From contig CANJCO010000050.1 of NCBI GenBank assembly GCA_947473045.1, positions 1 through 39,290 of the forward strand: a DNA stretch of 39,290 nt, given 5' to 3'. Below the pieces are notes generated by a model. It was not told the origin of the DNA and searched no databases. It saw only the letters and a list, made by a program, of their open reading frames with translations. How positions within the stretch are numbered: the stretch's first letter is position 1; every line of letters begins with the position of its first letter. A program made the position numbers and the translations under genes. Shown piece by piece: positions 36,313-39,290 of the stretch. The stretch comes from Myxococcales bacterium (GTDB lineage Bacteria > Myxococcota_A > Polyangia > Polyangiales > Polyangiaceae).

Positions 36313-36318
36313 ATTATA
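36313..36318 (-). promoter_or_regulatory. TATAAT -10 box of the HAD gene
   Basis: Perfect TATAAT on the minus strand, 9 bp before the ATG. A start site 6-7 nt downstream leaves a leader of only 2-3 nt, so the mRNA is probably leaderless. No good -35 is visible at 16-19 bp. Confidence 0.5.
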
Positions 36319-36409
36319 CACCCGCCACGCGCGGCCGGCGCAAAAGGCTGGTCCGCGGACGCCGCAGGGCGACGCGCGCCCACGTGTGCTACTGCGCGTC
36401 CTACCCAAA

Positions 36410-37531
36410 ATGGCGCAGCAGCGAGACCACTACGAGGTGCTCGGCGTCGAGCGAACCGCGACCCAGGACGACGTCAAAGCCGCCTTTCGCAAGCTCGCCC
36501 AGCAGCACCATCCCGACAAAAATCCCGGCGATCCGGGGGCGGTTTCCCGCTTCAAAGAGATAAACGCCGCCTATCAGGTGCTCAGCGATCCCCAGCGCCG
36601 CAGCATGTTCGACCGGTTCGGCCAGCGCTCGGAGGAGGCCGGCTCGCCCTTCGCGTCGGGCGGCCCGTTCGCGGGCGGGGTCGTCGACATCAGCGACATC
36701 GCCATCGACGGCATTCTGGGCGATTTGCTCGGGGTCTTCGGCGTCGGAAAGGGTGATCGCGGCGACCTGACGCGCGAGCTCGAGGTCACGTTCGAAGAGG
36801 CCGCGTTCGGCTGCGAAAAGCAGATGACCTACGATCGCGTCGTCACGTGCGGCGATTGCAAGGGCTCGGCGAGCGCCCCGGGCTCCACGCCCGAGCGCTG
36901 CACGGCCTGCTCGGGCAAGGGTCGCGTGCGCATTCAACAGGGCCTTTTGCCGATCGCCGTAGAGCGAACCTGCGCGGCGTGCCGGGGCTCGGGCCGCGTC
37001 GTGCGCGATCCGTGCAAGGGATGCCGCGGCAGCGGCCTGATGGCGAGCAAAAATACGCTGTCGATCACCATTCCTCCGGGCGTCGAACCCGGGGCGACGA
37101 GGCTCGTTCAAGGCGCGGGCAACCGTCCCCGGCCGGAGCGGCCCGCCGGCGATCTCGAGATCACGATCCTCGTCAAGGCGCACCCGTTTTTCCGACGCAT
37201 CGGCGATGACGTCACCTGTCAGGTGCCGGTGTCGTTCACGCAGGCGACGCTCGGCGGCGACGTCGAGGTGCCCACGCTCGAGGGCCGCGCGAAGATGAAG
37301 GTGCCCGCGGGCACGCAGCCCGGCACCGTGCTGCGGCTGCGGGGCAAGGGCATTCCGCGGCGAACCGGGGTGGGGCGCGGCGATCAAATGACCGAAGTGA
37401 CGATCGAGATCCCCACGAAGCTCTCGGCGCGCCAGCGCGAGCTGATCGAGCAGCTCGCCGTCGAGCTCGCCGAGACGGTTCAGCCCGAGCAGCGCACCTT
37501 CATGGATAAGCTGCGCGACCTCTTCGGGTGA
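36410..37531 (+). CDS. dnaJ: DnaJ (Hsp40) co-chaperone
   Basis: 373 residues, type I DnaJ. The J domain carries HPD at 34-36, which stimulates DnaK ATPase. The Gly/Phe region is short (SPFASGGPFAGG). The zinc-binding domain has four Cys motifs: CGDCKGSA (from C147), CTACSGKG, CAACRGSG and CKGCRGSG; the first ends in Ala instead of Gly. C-terminal substrate-binding domains (LSITIPPGVEPGATRLV; KVPAGTQPGTVLRLRGKG) complete it. No dnaK or grpE lies nearby. The ATG at 36410 (MAQQRDHYEVLG) is preferred to a TTG 24 nt upstream. Confidence 0.95.
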   Translation: MAQQRDHYEVLGVERTATQDDVKAAFRKLAQQHHPDKNPGDPGAVSRFKEINAAYQVLSDPQRRSMFDRFGQRSEEAGSPFASGGPFAGGVVDISDIAIDGILGDLLGVFGVGKGDRGDLTRELEVTFEEAAFGCEKQMTYDRVVTCGDCKGSASAPGSTPERCTACSGKGRVRIQQGLLPIAVERTCAACRGSGRVVRDPCKGCRGSGLMASKNTLSITIPPGVEPGATRLVQGAGNRPRPERPAGDLEITILVKAHPFFRRIGDDVTCQVPVSFTQATLGGDVEVPTLEGRAKMKVPAGTQPGTVLRLRGKGIPRRTGVGRGDQMTEVTIEIPTKLSARQRELIEQLAVELAETVQPEQRTFMDKLRDLFG

Positions 37532-37753
37532 GCATTCGCTGCGAACGTTGCTTCTCGCGAGGCGCGTAACTTCCGCGGCGCGGGTCCGACATGGCCTCGT
37601 CTCCAAGCAGGATCGCAGGTGTTTCCGCGATGGCCTCTTCGCGTTTCCGCGCTGGGCGACCGTCCGGAAGCGCCCCGACGTGGCGGCCCGAGCCTTGCTC
37701 TCAGGTCCGCCATGCACGTGGCCGTGCGCAAGCCGGGGCCGAGGAGCTTCCCA

Positions 37754-38863
37754 ATGCCTGTCGATCTGGTCGTCGTCTACAGCCCCGTCGGCGGAGGCCA
37801 CAAGGCCGCCGCGCTCGCCCTCGTCGAGGCAGCCCGCTCGAGCGGCCAATCGGCCGAGGCGCTCGACCTTTTCGAGTTCGCGCCGCGGGTCGTGGGCGAT
37901 ACCTACCTCGCCGCCCATCTCAACTGGACGGGAATGGCGCCCGACTTGTACGGACGCGCGTATCACGGCTCGAATCGGCGGGGCGGCGCGTGGGAGCCGG
38001 TTCGCCTCAAGTTCGACCAGCTGCTCTTTGGCCCGCTGCTTGACCGCATCGCGCAGCTGCAGCCCCGGGCTGTTGTCGGCACGCATCACCTGCCGCTCGT
38101 GGTGCTCGGTCGCGCGCGGCGCAAAGGGCTGCTGGACGCGCCGCTCACCGCGGTCGTGACCGACTACGCGAGTCACGCCGTATGGGCCGAGCGCGGCGTC
38201 GACGCGTTCTGCGTGCCGTCTGCGGCGGCCGGCGAGGATCTCGTGCGCCATGGCGTCGACGCTGGTCGAGTGTATATTACAGGCATTCCCGTGCGCGCGG
38301 CCTTCGAGCGAATCGCGCCGCTGAGCGCTCCGCAACACGGCGCGCAGCTTCGCGTGCTCGTCACGAGCGGCGGCTTCGGCGTGGGGCCAACCCGCGAAAT
38401 CGTTCGATCGCTGGCGGGCGCGGCCGGCGTCGCGGTCACCGTTGTGTGCGGCGCGGCGGCGCAGCTGCGCGACCAGGTCGCGCGTGACGCGCAGGCGCTG
38501 GGCGCGGCGGTTCGCGCGATCGGCTACGAGCGCGACATGCCTGCGCGGGTTCGCGAAGCGCACGTTGTGGTCGGTAAGGCCGGAGGACTGACTGTGAGCG
38601 AGACGCTGACCGCCGGGCGTCCGATGGTCGTCGTGGGCGCGGTGCCCGGCAACGAAAAGCTGAATGAAGCGTTCGTCGTCGGCAGCGGCGCGGGCGTGGT
38701 GGCCTCGCCAGGAGACGTGGGCGGCGCCGTCGTCGCACTTTGGGCGAGCGGGGCGCTGGCGCACATGGGCGCGATGGGGCGCGCGGCCATCGTTCGCAAC
38801 GCGGCGGTCCGGGTGCTGGGGGTCACCGCGTCGCTCGCGGGCCGCCGAAGCCGCGCCGCGTGA
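37754..38863 (+). CDS. Glycosyltransferase, MGDG-synthase / MurG-like (GT28)
   Basis: 369 residues. The N-terminus VVVYSPVGGGHKAAALALVE is the Gly-rich acceptor motif of MGDG synthases and processive diacylglycerol glucosyltransferases. The C-terminal half has the GT-B nucleotide-sugar part (VVVGKAGGLTVSETLTAGRP). Enzymes of this group put sugar on diacylglycerol at the membrane, making glycolipids. A strong GAGGAG lies 7 nt before the ATG at 37754 and decides the start. The 222 bp upstream (37532-37753) show no convincing gene. Confidence 0.87.
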   Translation: MPVDLVVVYSPVGGGHKAAALALVEAARSSGQSAEALDLFEFAPRVVGDTYLAAHLNWTGMAPDLYGRAYHGSNRRGGAWEPVRLKFDQLLFGPLLDRIAQLQPRAVVGTHHLPLVVLGRARRKGLLDAPLTAVVTDYASHAVWAERGVDAFCVPSAAAGEDLVRHGVDAGRVYITGIPVRAAFERIAPLSAPQHGAQLRVLVTSGGFGVGPTREIVRSLAGAAGVAVTVVCGAAAQLRDQVARDAQALGAAVRAIGYERDMPARVREAHVVVGKAGGLTVSETLTAGRPMVVVGAVPGNEKLNEAFVVGSGAGVVASPGDVGGAVVALWASGALAHMGAMGRAAIVRNAAVRVLGVTASLAGRRSRAA

Positions 38864-38909
38864 CGGCCACCGGTGAGCTGGCGCGCACTGCGCCCGGAGC
38901 GGCGACGTA

Positions 38910-38923
38910 ACTCACATGTGAGT
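38910..38923. promoter_or_regulatory. Palindromic candidate operator before the ABC ATPase
   Basis: ACTCACATGTGAGT is a perfect 14-bp palindrome. Directly after it, TCACGCG occurs twice with two bases between (38923-38938). Both lie about 80-100 bp before the ATPase start, in the only sizeable gap near the right edge. Confidence 0.45.
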
Positions 38924-39011
38924 CACGCGAATCACGCGTTGAAATCAGCCTGATCGCTGCCTCGGTGGTTGCGTCGGCGCCCGGTCGCGGCGACGATGAT
39001 TTCTCCCATGA

Positions 39012-39290
39012 ATGCGCGTCATGCCTGAGTCATCGCCTTCGCCGCAAACCGCTCCTGCGCAGGCGCCCCGCGAAGCGGTCGCCGCGGCCGCCGTCGCGTC
39101 GCCGGTGCGGTGCGCGGCCAAAGGCGTGCGCAAGGCCTTCGGCACTACTCCCATTCTCAAGGGCGTCGACGTGTCGATCGACGAGGGCAGCTTCGCCGTT
39201 CTCGTTGGGTCGAGCGGATGCGGCAAAAGCACGCTGCTGCGACTCGTCGCCGGGCTCGAACAGGTCGACGAAGGCTCGATTTGGCTGGCC
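39012..39290 (+). CDS. ABC transporter ATP-binding protein, partial (MalK/UgpC-like)
   Basis: 93 codons are visible and the frame runs off the right edge. After an Ala/Pro-rich start of about 30 residues, the fold begins ([20 protein letters not shown]) and Walker A follows as GSSGCGKST, then [18 protein letters not shown]. This spacing is typical of importer ATPases such as MalK, UgpC or CysA, but the signature motif and C-terminal domain are outside the window. ATG 39012 or 39021 could be the start. A link to maltodextrin uptake with the starch operon is only a guess. Confidence 0.85.
   Translation, partial: MRVMPESSPSPQTAPAQAPREAVAAAAVASPVRCAAKGVRKAFGTTPILKGVDVSIDEGSFAVLVGSSGCGKSTLLRLVAGLEQVDEGSIWLA

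Noticed and set aside
1-39290. CRISPR arrays, tRNA/rRNA genes, complete insertion sequences or prophage
   Set aside because: No regularly spaced direct repeats, cloverleaf-like conserved tRNA blocks, rRNA segments, transposase or phage structural genes were recognised.

Overview
The window is about 39.3 kb of GC-rich DNA with dense, mostly co-directional gene blocks. It looks like a Myxococcota chromosome, probably a Polyangia-type myxobacterium. Supporting signs are a MYXO-CTERM-type sorting tail inside the glucoamylase protein, many lipoproteins with LxxC lipoboxes and Ala/Asp/Pro-rich linkers, an FHA protein with zinc ribbons, a Myxococcus-like LexA motif at recA, and heavy use of GTG starts with 4-nt ATGA/GTGA gene overlaps. 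No rRNA, tRNA, CRISPR array, prophage or complete insertion sequence was seen. All reading was by eye from sequence; family names come from recognised motifs, not searches.

Layout. 1-146 is a hairpin-rich repeat with a second copy at 12717-12865; each copy supplies the TAG stop of a minus-strand gene. 144-1923 (minus) holds a DPPR synthase-like UbiA prenyltransferase and a CPBP intramembrane protease. 2032-9506 (plus) is a coupled pair of giant DUF3857 proteins: one keeps a transglutaminase triad, the other has lost it. 9510-12489 carries a TPR protein, an orphan FliN/SctQ (SpoA) protein coupled to a lipoprotein, and a small STAS-like protein. 12863-14361 (minus) is an EamA transporter coupled to a PDZ lipoprotein.

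14447-19315 (plus) is a cytochrome c maturation operon. It has a CcmF-CcmH fusion, a CcmI-like membrane protein with a zinc ribbon, and an exported protein that shares a CcmI-like tail. 19438-20948 (minus) couples a double-FHA zinc-ribbon protein to a Nudix protein with a degraded Nudix box. 21185-21760 is a cyclophilin closed by a clear terminator.

21907-29761 (plus) is a starch/maltodextrin operon. Its first gene joins a secreted GH15 glucoamylase, a MYXO-CTERM tail, a lipoprotein signal and a GH13 amylase in one uninterrupted frame. A LamB-type porin and a second, canonical GH13 lipoprotein follow. The likely logic is that surface or periplasmic enzymes cut alpha-glucans and the porin admits the oligosaccharides. 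A partial MalK-like ABC ATPase lies at the right edge, but its link to this operon is not established.

29789-39290 holds recA with a sigma70-like promoter overlapping a LexA-like palindrome, two cysteine-rich exported proteins, a calcineurin-like phosphoesterase, a hypothetical protein, a lipoprotein behind a HAD hydrolase with a near-leaderless promoter, DnaJ, an MGDG-synthase-like glycosyltransferase, and the ABC ATPase.

The most unusual items are the GH15/GH13 'polyprotein' and the stop-codon-supplying hairpin element.
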